Source: an uncultured Verrucomicrobiota bacterium (lineage in GTDB: Bacteria; Verrucomicrobiota; Verrucomicrobiia; Limisphaerales; UBA9464). Taken from it: a stretch of DNA of 61,447 bases. The DNA is taken from positions 1 to 61,447 of the forward strand of contig CAIVQB010000070.1 of NCBI GenBank assembly GCA_903907925.1, read 5' to 3'. The stretch's first letter is position 1, and each line of letters begins with the position of its first letter. The notes below the pieces were generated by a model that worked only from the letters and a program-made list of their open reading frames with translations, did no database searches and was not told the origin of the DNA. A program made the translations under genes and the position numbers. Positions 43,819 to 52,891 of this stretch are shown here, piece after piece.

Positions 43819-45582
43819 ATGCGTTTCCCGAGATGGCTGCCCTTCGTCGGGCTGGTCGTGTCCCTGCGTCTGTCTTTGCCCGCGGCGACCAATGCGCCGG
43901 CGTCCGCGTGGCCGGGCGATACCTGGCGTCGCGAGCATCGCATCATCGATCTCCACCAGCACATCGACGGCACTGAGCCGCGCATCCGACGGGCGGTGGG
44001 CATCATGGACCGGGCCGGGGTGGGACTGGGGGTCAATCTCAGCGGCGGAGTGGTGATCGCGAAAGGCACGAACGTTTCGGAGTTCGAGCACAACCGGGAC
44101 TTGTTCCAACGCGTCGCGCCCGGCCGGTTTCTCCAGTATTTCAATCTCGACTACACCGGGTGGGATGATCCGGAGTTTGCGCGCCGGGCGATCCGCCAGG
44201 TGGAGATGGCCCAGCGTCTCGGGGCCGCGGGTTTCAAGGAATACAAACGTCTCGGCCTGTACCTGCGAAACGGCCGCGGCGAACTCATCAAGATCGATGA
44301 CCCGAAGCTCGACGGGGTCTGGCGTCGATGCGGTGAGCTGGGGATGCCGGTCAGCATTCACGTCGCCGATCCACGTGCCTTCTGGCTTCCGTTTAACCAG
44401 CAGAATGAACGTTGGACGGAACTGAAGGATCACCGCCCCTGGTGGTTCGGCGATCCCAAGCAGTTTCCGGCGCGCGAGGAATTGCTGGCGGCGCTGGAGC
44501 GCGTCATCACCCGCCATCCGCGGACCACCTTCGTCTGCGTGCATTTTGCCAACAACGCCGAGGATCTCGATTGGGTTGATCGCCAGCTCGATCTCCACAC
44601 CAACATGATGGCCGATCTCGCGGCCCGGATTCCCGAACTCGGCCGGCACGATCCCGAGCGCCTGCGGGCATTGTTCGTGAAGCACCAGGACCGCATCCTG
44701 TTCGCCACCGATTTCCAAGTGTACGACAAGATGATCCTCGGTTCGTCCGGTGATGCGGATCAGCCAACGGATGACGATGCGGTGGAGTTTTTCCACAAGG
44801 AATGGCGCTGGCTGGAGACTCGCGATCGGGACTGGTCCCACATGACGCCGATCCAGGGGAACTGGACCATTAACGCCATCGGTCTTCCGCCCGAGGTGCT
44901 GCGGAAGATCTATTTCGACAATGCACGGCGGTTGCTGGTGCGGTCTCTGCCGCTGACGACATTGCAGGCACGGCGGATCCATCGTGATTTTAAACCCGAC
45001 GGCCGCCTGGGAGAACCCGAATGGAAGACTGCGCCGGTGACCCTGCTGGAACAGGGCACGACGGATGGCATGGCTCAGGCCGCGGTTTCGACGCCGTGCC
45101 GCGCCCTGTGGTCGGACCAGTTTCTTTATCTCGCCTATGAATGTCCGTTCACCGTGCTGACCGATTACGGAAAGCCGGTGAAGGAGGAGCGAAACAAATC
45201 ACCTCAAGCCCTGTGGGATCGCGATGTGGTGGAGCTCTTCGTGGCGCCGAATCCTGCGCGTCTGACCGAGTACACCGAATACGAATGGGCGCCCAACAAC
45301 GAGGCGCTGGACCTTCAGATCCGCCGTCCCACCTCGGATTTCAACTGGAGCAGTGGGATGGAATGGAAGGTGCGGGTGGACAAGCAGCGGAAGGTGTGGA
45401 CCTGCGAGGTGCGGATTCCGCTGTCGGCCCTGAGCAGTGCGGCCCCGTCGGCCGGCACCCGATGGCGCGCCAACCTCTATCGGATCGACCGGGCTCACAA
45501 AGCCTTCCTGGCGATGAGTCCGACGCTGACCGGCACGTTCCACGCGGCCGACCGGTTCGGCTGGCTGGAATTCCTGCCGTGA
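43819..45582 (+). CDS. Secreted amidohydrolase fused to a CBM9-like domain
   Basis: This 587-aa exported protein has a signal peptide of about 24 aa. Residues about 45-380 are an amidohydrolase-2-like TIM barrel, with DLHQHIDG near residue 47, VSIHVADPRAFW near 178, FVCVHFANNAEDL near 236 and an ATDFQVYDK Asp near 297. Residues about 384-587 look like a carbohydrate-binding module family 9-like domain (HRDFKPDGRLGEPEWKTAPV, DRDVVELFVAP, WTCEVRIPLSAL). The pairing of a hydrolase with a sugar-binding module suggests a polysaccharide-derived substrate. ATG 43819 is chosen for its signal peptide. Confidence 0.85.
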   Translation: MRFPRWLPFVGLVVSLRLSLPAATNAPASAWPGDTWRREHRIIDLHQHIDGTEPRIRRAVGIMDRAGVGLGVNLSGGVVIAKGTNVSEFEHNRDLFQRVAPGRFLQYFNLDYTGWDDPEFARRAIRQVEMAQRLGAAGFKEYKRLGLYLRNGRGELIKIDDPKLDGVWRRCGELGMPVSIHVADPRAFWLPFNQQNERWTELKDHRPWWFGDPKQFPAREELLAALERVITRHPRTTFVCVHFANNAEDLDWVDRQLDLHTNMMADLAARIPELGRHDPERLRALFVKHQDRILFATDFQVYDKMILGSSGDADQPTDDDAVEFFHKEWRWLETRDRDWSHMTPIQGNWTINAIGLPPEVLRKIYFDNARRLLVRSLPLTTLQARRIHRDFKPDGRLGEPEWKTAPVTLLEQGTTDGMAQAAVSTPCRALWSDQFLYLAYECPFTVLTDYGKPVKEERNKSPQALWDRDVVELFVAPNPARLTEYTEYEWAPNNEALDLQIRRPTSDFNWSSGMEWKVRVDKQRKVWTCEVRIPLSALSSAAPSAGTRWRANLYRIDRAHKAFLAMSPTLTGTFHAADRFGWLEFLP

Positions 45583-45616
45583 CCTCTTGTTGAGAGCCGG
45601 TCTGAGGAGAAGCGCC

Positions 45617-46663
45617 CTACGCCGCGTGGGAGCGAAGGAGGGCCTGACGACGGCGGCGGAATCCCTCGGCACCGACCGCCGCCGTGGCGGCTGCCGCTCC
45701 GAGAATTGTCGACGGTTCGGGAAGTGCCGCCAGTGGACCGCTGATGACGCTGAGGTCGGTCAGGTTGAGGGAGCTGGAAACGGCTCCGCTGGTTTTCAGC
45801 GTGAAGGTCGGCGTCGCATCCATGCTCGAAATCGTGTAGAGATTTCCGGTGGCAGTGGAGAGGGCGTAGCCGCTTCCGCCCGAAGTGGTGGTGGTCAACT
45901 CGAGGGAGGCCGCCGGCGCGGTTGCGGTCGTCCAAGCCGACGCGGAACCGACGGTCTGCCGGAAAAACGTGTTGCCCCCCGAGGTCACGGTGGTGCCGTA
46001 GATGGTGCCCGTCGAGCCGATCACGAAGTCACCGCCGGTCAGACTGGTGGTGCTGGTGTTGTCGAAATTCGCGGTCTGCGTGGCGCTGGAATAGCTCTTC
46101 GAGGTCGTCCCGGTGATGGCCAGTTTGAGCAGCGTATCGCTGGCGTTGATGCCGGCATAGTAGGCACCGCTGTAGTAGGCGGCACTTGCCAGCCAGCCGC
46201 CGGCCACGTCGCCCAAAGTGGTCGAGGTGACGGCCGCTCCGAGTGTGTGGGCCGGTTGATACACACCACCGACGTTTTGATAAACGTAGGGGACCACGGT
46301 CCGGATCCCGGTGCTGGAGCTGCTGGAACTGCTGTTGTAGCTGTAGCTGAAATAGATGTCGCCGGTGGACGTGTCGATCGCTAGGCCGCTGTACGCCGCG
46401 TGAAAGTCGGTTCCGCTCGTGGTCACCCACGTGGAGAGGTTCTGTTTCAGGGTCGTCGTCGCCGCGAACGTCGAGGTGTTGACGTCGATCTGGTACAGGT
46501 AGCCCACCGAACTGAGGGCGTAAAAGGTGTCCGTGGCGGCGTGGCCTCCCTCGACGGCGATTCCGAGGGACCCCAGGGCCATCATCACCCCCGGGATGGA
46601 TCGCGAGTGTCCTCCGCGTCCGTGCAAATGAACGAAGTTCTTGGAATGGAGAATGAAGTTCAA
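45617..46663 (-). CDS. PEP-CTERM protein (paralog 3)
   Basis: This 348-aa exported protein is Ser/Thr-rich with repeated beta segments: GLAIDTSTGDIYFSYSYNSS, GGDFVIGSTGTIYGTTV. The C-terminus has LPEPSTI, a hydrophobic Ala-rich helix and the basic tail RRRRQALLR, a PEP-CTERM arrangement. A signal peptide is visible after a longer N-terminal stretch (cleavage near GGHAATD); the internal ATG pair at residues 27-28 could be the true start. It is clearly homologous to the next upstream gene, so the two are a tandem pair. Confidence 0.83.
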   Translation of the reverse strand: MNFILHSKNFVHLHGRGGHSRSIPGVMMALGSLGIAVEGGHAATDTFYALSSVGYLYQIDVNTSTFAATTTLKQNLSTWVTTSGTDFHAAYSGLAIDTSTGDIYFSYSYNSSSSSSSTGIRTVVPYVYQNVGGVYQPAHTLGAAVTSTTLGDVAGGWLASAAYYSGAYYAGINASDTLLKLAITGTTSKSYSSATQTANFDNTSTTSLTGGDFVIGSTGTIYGTTVTSGGNTFFRQTVGSASAWTTATAPAASLELTTTTSGGSGYALSTATGNLYTISSMDATPTFTLKTSGAVSSSLNLTDLSVISGPLAALPEPSTILGAAAATAAVGAEGFRRRRQALLRSHAA

Positions 46664-46815
46664 CGGCTTCAGAAGAGCAATCTTGCGCCCTCAATACGCC
46701 TTTTTCGCCGCAATCTTCAATCCCAGAATTCGGAGCCACTGGGGACCCGCAGGCAAACCGGGGGCAAAAGACACCCTTATCCGATCGACCGTTTCTCCTT
46801 TTTCCTGAACCGAAA

Positions 46816-47946
46816 TCAGCCTTCAAACCCAACGGCACCGGTTTTCGGCACCCGGGTTCGTCGGCGTCGGCGGAAGAATTCAACCCCAACTCCAACCACA
46901 AGAGCGCCCGCGCCGACGATGGTCGAAGCCTCGGGAACGGGCAGCGGCGTGGTCACCACAATGCTCAGGTCGGTCATGACGACCGGAATGATGCCGGTGG
47001 AGCCGATCTGGGTGAAGGTGGGGGCGGTCGAGTTATCGTAGCCGTTGACCGAATACAGATTCTTACCCACCGACGAGATCACGTAGAGGTTCGAGCTCTG
47101 ACCGAGGCCGGCGACCTGGATGGCGCCCTGGGTGGCGAAGGGCAGTGAGGAATCGACATTGAAGTTCGTCCACGACGCACCACTGGAGGTATTCACCGCA
47201 TTGGAAACCTGCTGGCGAAAGAAGAAGTTGGCGTTGGTTCCGACCGTAGATCCGTAGATCACGCCGTTCGAACCGATCACGAAATCACCGCCGCCGAACT
47301 GGGTGAAAGTGGAGTGATCCCAATTGGCGAACGAGTTGACCGAGGAGTAACTCTTGGTCGTGGTTCCGGTGATCGGCAGGGTGACCAGCGTGTCGCTGTT
47401 TTGGAGTCCGGAGTAGTAGGTGCCGTTGTAGTAGGCCGCGCGGGGCAACCACCCGGATCCCACATCCGTCGCGGTCAGCGTGGGGGAACTGATCGCCGAT
47501 CCCAGCGCGTACGGGGTGTTGTAGGAGCCACCGAGATTCTGGTAAATGTACGGAACCACCGTCATCGTCCCGCTCGAAGAAGTGGCGGACGAGTTGTAGC
47601 TGTAGTTGAAATAAATATCCCCGGTCGATTGATCGATGGCCAGGCCGTTCAGGGAGTCGTTGTGGTGGGTGCCGAACCCGGTCACGTAGCCACTGAGGTT
47701 GATCTTCGACGTGGTGGTGACGGTGCTGCCGTTCACCGAGATCTGGTAAAGATTCCAGTCGTTGCCGATGCCGTAGATGTAGTCCACCGCGTGGGTTTGT
47801 TCCACCCCCAGCCAGATCGAAAGGAAAGCCAGGAGGATCCGCGCCAACGACCCGACCCGTCGCTCTTTTTTCAGAGGCCGGTCGCTCACTTCGTTGTGAC
47901 GGTTCAAATTCAAGGCAATGTCGGGAGGCCCTTTTGGGCTTAACAA
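46816..47946 (-). CDS. PEP-CTERM-like protein with PEA variant (paralog 4)
   Basis: This 376-aa protein is homologous to the gene downstream: GLAIDQSTGDIYFNYSYNSS and GGDFVIGSNGVIYGSTV match almost residue for residue. The C-terminus reads VPEASTIVGAGALVVG, then FFRRRRRTRV, so the PEP box has become PEA. An N-terminal stretch of about 30 aa precedes the signal-like helix (LARILLAFLSIWLGVEQTHA). GTG at 47889 would give a shorter, better start. A perfect palindrome lies upstream at 47994-48010. Confidence 0.8.
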   Translation of the reverse strand: MLSPKGPPDIALNLNRHNEVSDRPLKKERRVGSLARILLAFLSIWLGVEQTHAVDYIYGIGNDWNLYQISVNGSTVTTTSKINLSGYVTGFGTHHNDSLNGLAIDQSTGDIYFNYSYNSSATSSSGTMTVVPYIYQNLGGSYNTPYALGSAISSPTLTATDVGSGWLPRAAYYNGTYYSGLQNSDTLVTLPITGTTTKSYSSVNSFANWDHSTFTQFGGGDFVIGSNGVIYGSTVGTNANFFFRQQVSNAVNTSSGASWTNFNVDSSLPFATQGAIQVAGLGQSSNLYVISSVGKNLYSVNGYDNSTAPTFTQIGSTGIIPVVMTDLSIVVTTPLPVPEASTIVGAGALVVGVGVEFFRRRRRTRVPKTGAVGFEG

Positions 47947-47993
47947 CGAGCAGAGACTACCCGCAAAGCGCTTTCCGACAACCTCATGTCGAT

Positions 47994-48010
47994 CTAGGGA
48001 ACCTCCCTAG
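47994..48010. promoter_or_regulatory. Perfect palindrome CTAGGGA-N3-TCCCTAG upstream of the PEP-CTERM pair
   Basis: It lies about 50-105 bp upstream of paralog 4 (start at 47946 or 47889). Seven base pairs are perfectly symmetric around ACC. It could be an operator for a dimeric regulator. No T-run follows it on either strand. Confidence 0.5.
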
Positions 48011-48082
48011 TGATGGCCGTTGGAGCCGGAGGGGGTTTTGGGGTCAAAAATGACACACTATATTGTTAATGAGCATGTTATG

Positions 48083-48108
48083 AAAAAACGGCTCGTTGTA
48101 GCGGCCGT
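48083..48108 (-). terminator. Probable terminator after the PQQ propeller gene
   Basis: On the minus strand, an ACGGC/GCCGT stem with an 11-nt loop is followed by a run of T residues. It lies about 50 nt after the propeller stop. The stem is short, so confidence is moderate. Confidence 0.5.
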
Positions 48109-48155
48109 CCCGACCGGTGCTTGGACGAGGATTGGCGGCGAAGAAGCCGGTTCCC

Positions 48156-49406
48156 CTACCGGCCCGGAGTGTCAATTTGGAGGATGTAGCCTTGGGATCC
48201 TCCGAGGCCTACTCGCAGGGAACCATCGGGTGCGACGAGTGCCGGCGTGTGGGCAATGGCCCGCGGTGCCCGAACCAACTGGCGGAGGAAATTCGACCAG
48301 GCGAAAAGGGACATCCGGGCAGGGGGTTGCCATTGAATCGGCCGTGGGATCCGATATTTCCAGCGAACCTGTCCCTCCCGGTCCAGACACCAGAGCGCGG
48401 GTTCTCCGGTGGTGAAACAAATGGAACCCTCCGGCGTAACCACGGGTGTGGTGTCGGCGTAAGCCGTCCCGAGATCCCGTCGCCAGACCACTTTCCCGTC
48501 GGGCGCTACGGCGATGATTTCGTAGCGCTGCGTCGCCGGATCGCGCGCGGTCAGAAGGATCCGTCCGCCGGCATCCAGCACCGGGCCGGAAGTGGCTTCG
48601 CGGTCCAGCGACAATCGCCAGCGCAGTGGACCGCCCGGAGCGACGGCTAGGAGAAAATCCGCCGCTGAACCCGCCAGATACACGGTGCCGTCCGGTGCCA
48701 GGTGGGCCTGACGCAGCGAAGGTTCGTTGGTGAATCGATGGGTCGAGAAGGGACCCAGCAACCGGCCTTCGGGACTGACGACCATCAGGCCGGGTCCCGG
48801 GGTTTTTCCGAGGACGACGAACGATCCATCCGGCCGCACCAACGGCGGACCGTATCCCGCGGAGGCAAGGTCAACGCTCCACAGCGGCTTTCCGTCCGGT
48901 GAAAAGGCGTGCAATTCGCGATCGGTGCCGCTAGTGGCCACGGTTCCATTCGGAGACACCACGGGAGCAAACCCGTCCATGGTGGCGGCACGCGCATCCC
49001 AACGGAACGTCCCGTTGGTGCCGAGGCTGATCACCCGTCGCGTGCCCTGACGATAGCCGCTGAGATACAGGTCGCCGTTGGAGCCGAGCCTCACCGATCC
49101 CAGGGCCGGTCCGTTGGTGAAGGTCCACAGACGATGCCCGTCGCGGTCGATCGCCATCACGACCTCGGCGGTTCCGGTGTAGAGAGTGCCGTCCGGGCTG
49201 ATTGCGCCGAGTGTGGTTTGGAGCCCCGCCACCGGCATGCTCCAGCGGATCGGTGGCATTCCGGCCGGTGGGCGGCGTTGTAAAATGAAGATTCCGGCAC
49301 CGGTGAGAAGCGCCAGCCCGCAGGCGGCTGCGATCCACGTCCATACCGACAGTCGGCGGGTTCGGATGGGTTCCGCAACGACGCCGGGCGTGTCCGATTC
49401 GTTCAT
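48156..49406 (-). CDS. Membrane-anchored PQQ-like beta-propeller protein
   Basis: This is a 416-aa protein with one N-terminal membrane helix (about 24-43, WTWIAAACGLALLTGAGIFI) and no clear cleavage site, so it is probably anchored with the rest outside. The remainder consists of propeller blades with the PQQ/outer-membrane-assembly repeat style: ALGSVRLGSNGDLYLSG, APDGKVVWRRDL, TPEGSICFTTGEPALWCLDREGQVRWKYR. No catalytic residues are evident. The start overlaps the stop of glgB by 4 bp, so it is translated with it, although the functional link is unclear. Confidence 0.85.
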   Translation of the reverse strand: MNESDTPGVVAEPIRTRRLSVWTWIAAACGLALLTGAGIFILQRRPPAGMPPIRWSMPVAGLQTTLGAISPDGTLYTGTAEVVMAIDRDGHRLWTFTNGPALGSVRLGSNGDLYLSGYRQGTRRVISLGTNGTFRWDARAATMDGFAPVVSPNGTVATSGTDRELHAFSPDGKPLWSVDLASAGYGPPLVRPDGSFVVLGKTPGPGLMVVSPEGRLLGPFSTHRFTNEPSLRQAHLAPDGTVYLAGSAADFLLAVAPGGPLRWRLSLDREATSGPVLDAGGRILLTARDPATQRYEIIAVAPDGKVVWRRDLGTAYADTTPVVTPEGSICFTTGEPALWCLDREGQVRWKYRIPRPIQWQPPARMSLFAWSNFLRQLVRAPRAIAHTPALVAPDGSLRVGLGGSQGYILQIDTPGR

Positions 49407-51607
49407 GCGCGGCCGGCCGATGAAAAGACGCTGACGCTCAGCGGCGGAAGAGTAAGCCGCGCGGAGTAGCGTTGATTCTGGACCGCGAAATCCTCGGCCA
49501 GCACGCCACCGGCATTGCCTTGATTGCTGCCGCCGTACGGAGCGGCGTCGCTGTTCAACACTTCCTTCCAGGCCCCATTCACCGGCAGGCCGACCCGGTA
49601 TTCGTGCAATGGATTGGGAGTGAGATTGAGAACAATCAGCACATGATTCCCGGTCTCGCGGTCATGTCGGATGAAGGACAGGACGCTGTTGGTGTGGTCA
49701 CCGCAATCAACCCACCAGAAGCCGTCCGCCTCGTAATCGCCCCGCCAGAGCGCGGGTTCGGCGCGATACAGCGCGTTGAGATCGGAGACCCATTTCTGGA
49801 CGCCGAGGTGATATGGACCCGCGCCAAGCAGCCACCAGTCGAGCTCGGCGTTGGCGTTCCATTCCGACACCTGTCCGAATTCGCCGCCCATGAAGAGCAG
49901 CTTCTTTCCGGGAAACAGCCATTGATACCCGAGCAGCGTGCGCAGGTTTGCGAAGGCCTGCCAGTCGTCACCGGGCATCCGTTTGCGGAGTGATCCCTTC
50001 CCGTGAACCACCTCGTCGTGCGACAGCGGCAGGACGAAGTTTTCGTGGAAGTGGTAGAGCATCGCGAAGGTCAGCTCGTTCTGATGGAACTTGCGATGGA
50101 TCGGGTCCCGCTTGAAGTAGCCGAGGGTGTCGTGCATCCACCCCATGTTCCACTTGAGGCTGAAGCCCAGTCCGCCCAGCCACGGCGGTCGCGAGACCAT
50201 CGGCCAGGCGGTGCTCTCCTCGGCCAGCGTCACCACGCCGGGATGCTCGGTGTGGACGAGGTGATTGAAGTGCTTGAGGAACTCGACCGCTTCAATGTTC
50301 TCCCGGCCGCCGTAACGGTTGGGGATCCATTCCCCGGCCTTGCGGGAATAATCGAGATACAACATCGAGGCCACCGCGTCGACGCGCAGACCGTCGATGT
50401 GAAAGCGTTCGCACCAAAACAGCGCGTTCGACGCCAGAAAATTCCTGACCTCGTGCCGTCCGAAATTGAAGATGAGCGTGCCCCAGTCCTGATGGGCGCC
50501 GAGTCGCGGATCCTCGTGTTCGAACAGCGCCGTTCCGTCGAATTGCGCGAGTGCCCAGGTGTCGCGCGGGAAGTGAGCCGGCACCCAGTCGATGATGACG
50601 CCGATGCCGGCCTCGTGCAGCGCGTTGACGAGATACTGGAAATCCTCCGGCGTTCCGTACCGGCTGGTCGGCGCGAAGAATCCGGTCACCTGATAGCCCC
50701 AGCTCGGATAGTACGCGTGCTCGGCGACCGGCAGGAATTCGACGTGGGTGAAGCCGGTCTTCCGGAGATAATCGATCAGCGGGCCCGCGATCCCGCGATA
50801 GCCCGGCGCTTCCCAGCCATCCTTCCGCAGCCAGGATCCGAGGTGCATCTCGTAGATGCTCATCGGGGATTTGAGGCAGTTCATCTCGCGCCGCCGTTCC
50901 ATCCAGGCGGAATCGGTCCAGGCGAATTTCTGGTTGTTCCACACGATCGCCGCCTGCTTGGGCGGTTGCTCGAAAAAGGACCCGAACGGATCCGTCTTCA
51001 CCGCCAGCGTGCCGCCGGCTTCGACGAGTTCAAATTTGTACAGCGCGCCTTCCCCGACATCGGGAATGAAGATTTCCCAGACGCCGGAATTACCCAGCAT
51101 CCGCATCGCGTGCCGCCGGCCGTCCCATCCGTTGAAATCGCCCACAACTGAAACCCGGCGGGCGTTCGGAGCCCAAACCGCAAATGCCACTCCGGCGACG
51201 CCGTCCAGCGAGGTCAGTTTTCCGCCGAGTGTATCGTACAGCTTGCGGTGGTTGCCTTCGTTGAACAGGTGCAGATCGGTGTCGCCGACGGTCGGCCAGA
51301 AGGAATACGGATCCCGCCCGCGGGTTTTGGAGCCATCGCTCCAGGTGATCACCAGATCATAGGCATAGACCGCGGTCGCCTTGCGGCAGGAGCCCTCGAA
51401 CACCGCCGAATCGCCGAGACGCTTCAGTTCGAAAGTGGGCTTTTTGGCCTCGTGCACCGGGGCCACCTCCACCTTGATCGCGTCGGGAATGAGAGCCCGG
51501 GCCACGACGCCGGTGCCATCCCCCAGCGGATGCATCCCGAGCAATGTGTGGGGCGAGGAATGCACCAGGGACGTCAAGGATCCCAGCTCGGCGGGTGTCA
51601 GCAGCAT
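49403..51607 (-). CDS. glgB: 1,4-alpha-glucan branching enzyme
   Basis: This 734-aa GH13 enzyme introduces alpha-1,6 branches into glycogen. It has an N-terminal GBE domain and a CBM48-like module (about 110-210, GVAFAVWAPNARRVSVVGDFNGWD). The catalytic barrel follows, with DGLRVDAVASMLYLDYSR (catalytic Asp), the acid/base region TLAEESTAWP and LSHDEVVHGKGSL. The C-terminal GH13 beta domain ends SVSVFSSAGRA. The length fits the family. No glgA, glgC or glgP is adjacent. It overlaps the PQQ propeller gene by 4 bp. Confidence 0.97.
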   Translation of the reverse strand: MLLTPAELGSLTSLVHSSPHTLLGMHPLGDGTGVVARALIPDAIKVEVAPVHEAKKPTFELKRLGDSAVFEGSCRKATAVYAYDLVITWSDGSKTRGRDPYSFWPTVGDTDLHLFNEGNHRKLYDTLGGKLTSLDGVAGVAFAVWAPNARRVSVVGDFNGWDGRRHAMRMLGNSGVWEIFIPDVGEGALYKFELVEAGGTLAVKTDPFGSFFEQPPKQAAIVWNNQKFAWTDSAWMERRREMNCLKSPMSIYEMHLGSWLRKDGWEAPGYRGIAGPLIDYLRKTGFTHVEFLPVAEHAYYPSWGYQVTGFFAPTSRYGTPEDFQYLVNALHEAGIGVIIDWVPAHFPRDTWALAQFDGTALFEHEDPRLGAHQDWGTLIFNFGRHEVRNFLASNALFWCERFHIDGLRVDAVASMLYLDYSRKAGEWIPNRYGGRENIEAVEFLKHFNHLVHTEHPGVVTLAEESTAWPMVSRPPWLGGLGFSLKWNMGWMHDTLGYFKRDPIHRKFHQNELTFAMLYHFHENFVLPLSHDEVVHGKGSLRKRMPGDDWQAFANLRTLLGYQWLFPGKKLLFMGGEFGQVSEWNANAELDWWLLGAGPYHLGVQKWVSDLNALYRAEPALWRGDYEADGFWWVDCGDHTNSVLSFIRHDRETGNHVLIVLNLTPNPLHEYRVGLPVNGAWKEVLNSDAAPYGGSNQGNAGGVLAEDFAVQNQRYSARLTLPPLSVSVFSSAGRA

Positions 51608-51682
51608 GCCGGGAGTGAAGACCGAAATCCGGAAACCCGAAACCGTAAAAGAAGGGCGAAGCGCGGGGTCGGGATCAGCGTG

Positions 51683-52882
51683 CTACGCCGCCAAACCGGC
51701 CGCGTGACCGCTGGCCCAGGCCCATTGGAAGTTGTAGCCCCCCAGCCAGCCGGTGATATCGACCACTTCACCAATGAAAAACAAGCCGTGGACCCGACGA
51801 CATTCCAGCGTTTGCGAGGAGAGTTCGCCGGTGGCGACACCGCCGATGGTGACCTCGGCCTTGGGATAGCCTTCATCGCCCGCGGGCCGGATTTCCCAGG
51901 CATTCAGGCTGCGGGCGAGCCGTTCGAGATCCCGCTGGGGCATCTGGGCGATGGGCCGCGCCGGGATTTCGGGGCCGCACCACGATTGCACCAATCGTTC
52001 CGGCAGCACCGTTTTCAAGACCGAACGCACTTCCTTGCTGCCGGCGCGATGGGCAGCGAACAGTTCGAGCACCGGTGTCCCGGGGAGCAGATCGAGTGTC
52101 ACCGTTTCGCCGGCCTGCCAATGGCTGGAGATTTGCAGGATGGCGGGACCGCTGAGGCCGCGGTGGGTGAACAGCAGATTTTCGCGGAAGGCCGGATTGT
52201 CCTTCCCGGTGGTGGCGATGCAATCGACGGAGAGACCGCTAAGCGCGGCGAACCGGTCGCGTTCCGCCGGACTCCAGGTGAACGGAACCAACCCGGGACG
52301 CACCGGAACCAGCGCAACGTCGAACTGCCGCGCCAGGTCATAGCCGAACGGCGTCGCGCCCAGCTTCGGAAACGAAAGCCCGCCGGTGGCGATCACCAAT
52401 GAGCCACCGGTGAACGTTCCCTGGGCCGTTTCCACGATCCACGCCGGGTGGTCGTGTTCACCGGATTCCGCGGCCTGTCGGACGCTGGTTACGGCGCAGT
52501 TCGTCCGGATTTGAACCCCGGCGGACCCGCATTCCTCCTCCAGCAATTGGAGAATTTGGCGCGAACTGTTGTCGCAGAAAAGTTGTCCGAGCTTCTTCTC
52601 ATGCCAGCGGATGCCGTGATGTTCCACCAGCGTGAGAAAGTCGTGGGGCGTGAAACGGGCCAGGGCGGATTTCGGAAAATGCGGACTGCCGCGGGTGACG
52701 TAGTTCGCGGCGGTGGTGCCGAGGTTGGTGAAATTGCAGCGGCCACCACCGGAGATCAGAATCTTGTTCCCGCAGCGGCCGTTGTGCTCCAGGAGAAGCA
52801 CGCGCCGACCCCGGCGTGCCGCGGTCCGGGCACAAAACAAACCGGCCGCGCCGCCGCCGATCACAATGACATCGACATCCAC
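51683..52882 (-). CDS. BaiN/RdsA-like NAD(P)/FAD-dependent oxidoreductase (HI0933 family)
   Basis: This 399-aa flavoprotein starts with GGGAAGLFCARTAARRGRRVLLLEHN (residues 8-33) and GGGRCNFTN near residue 46, both typical of the HI0933/YtfP-like family. The C-terminal block GLFFIGEVVDITGWLGGYNFQWAWASG (about 368-394) is diagnostic. The physiological substrate is unknown for most members. It lies 9 bp after ribBA on the same strand, so it may be co-transcribed with it, and a riboflavin-derived cofactor is shared. Confidence 0.93.
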   Translation of the reverse strand: MDVDVIVIGGGAAGLFCARTAARRGRRVLLLEHNGRCGNKILISGGGRCNFTNLGTTAANYVTRGSPHFPKSALARFTPHDFLTLVEHHGIRWHEKKLGQLFCDNSSRQILQLLEEECGSAGVQIRTNCAVTSVRQAAESGEHDHPAWIVETAQGTFTGGSLVIATGGLSFPKLGATPFGYDLARQFDVALVPVRPGLVPFTWSPAERDRFAALSGLSVDCIATTGKDNPAFRENLLFTHRGLSGPAILQISSHWQAGETVTLDLLPGTPVLELFAAHRAGSKEVRSVLKTVLPERLVQSWCGPEIPARPIAQMPQRDLERLARSLNAWEIRPAGDEGYPKAEVTIGGVATGELSSQTLECRRVHGLFFIGEVVDITGWLGGYNFQWAWASGHAAGLAA

Positions 52883-52891
52883 GTCGTTGGC

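Noticed and set aside
43579-44982. A 467-codon frame antisense to the amidohydrolase-CBM9 gene
   Set aside because: It is a shadow of that gene, and its protein has no recognisable motif.
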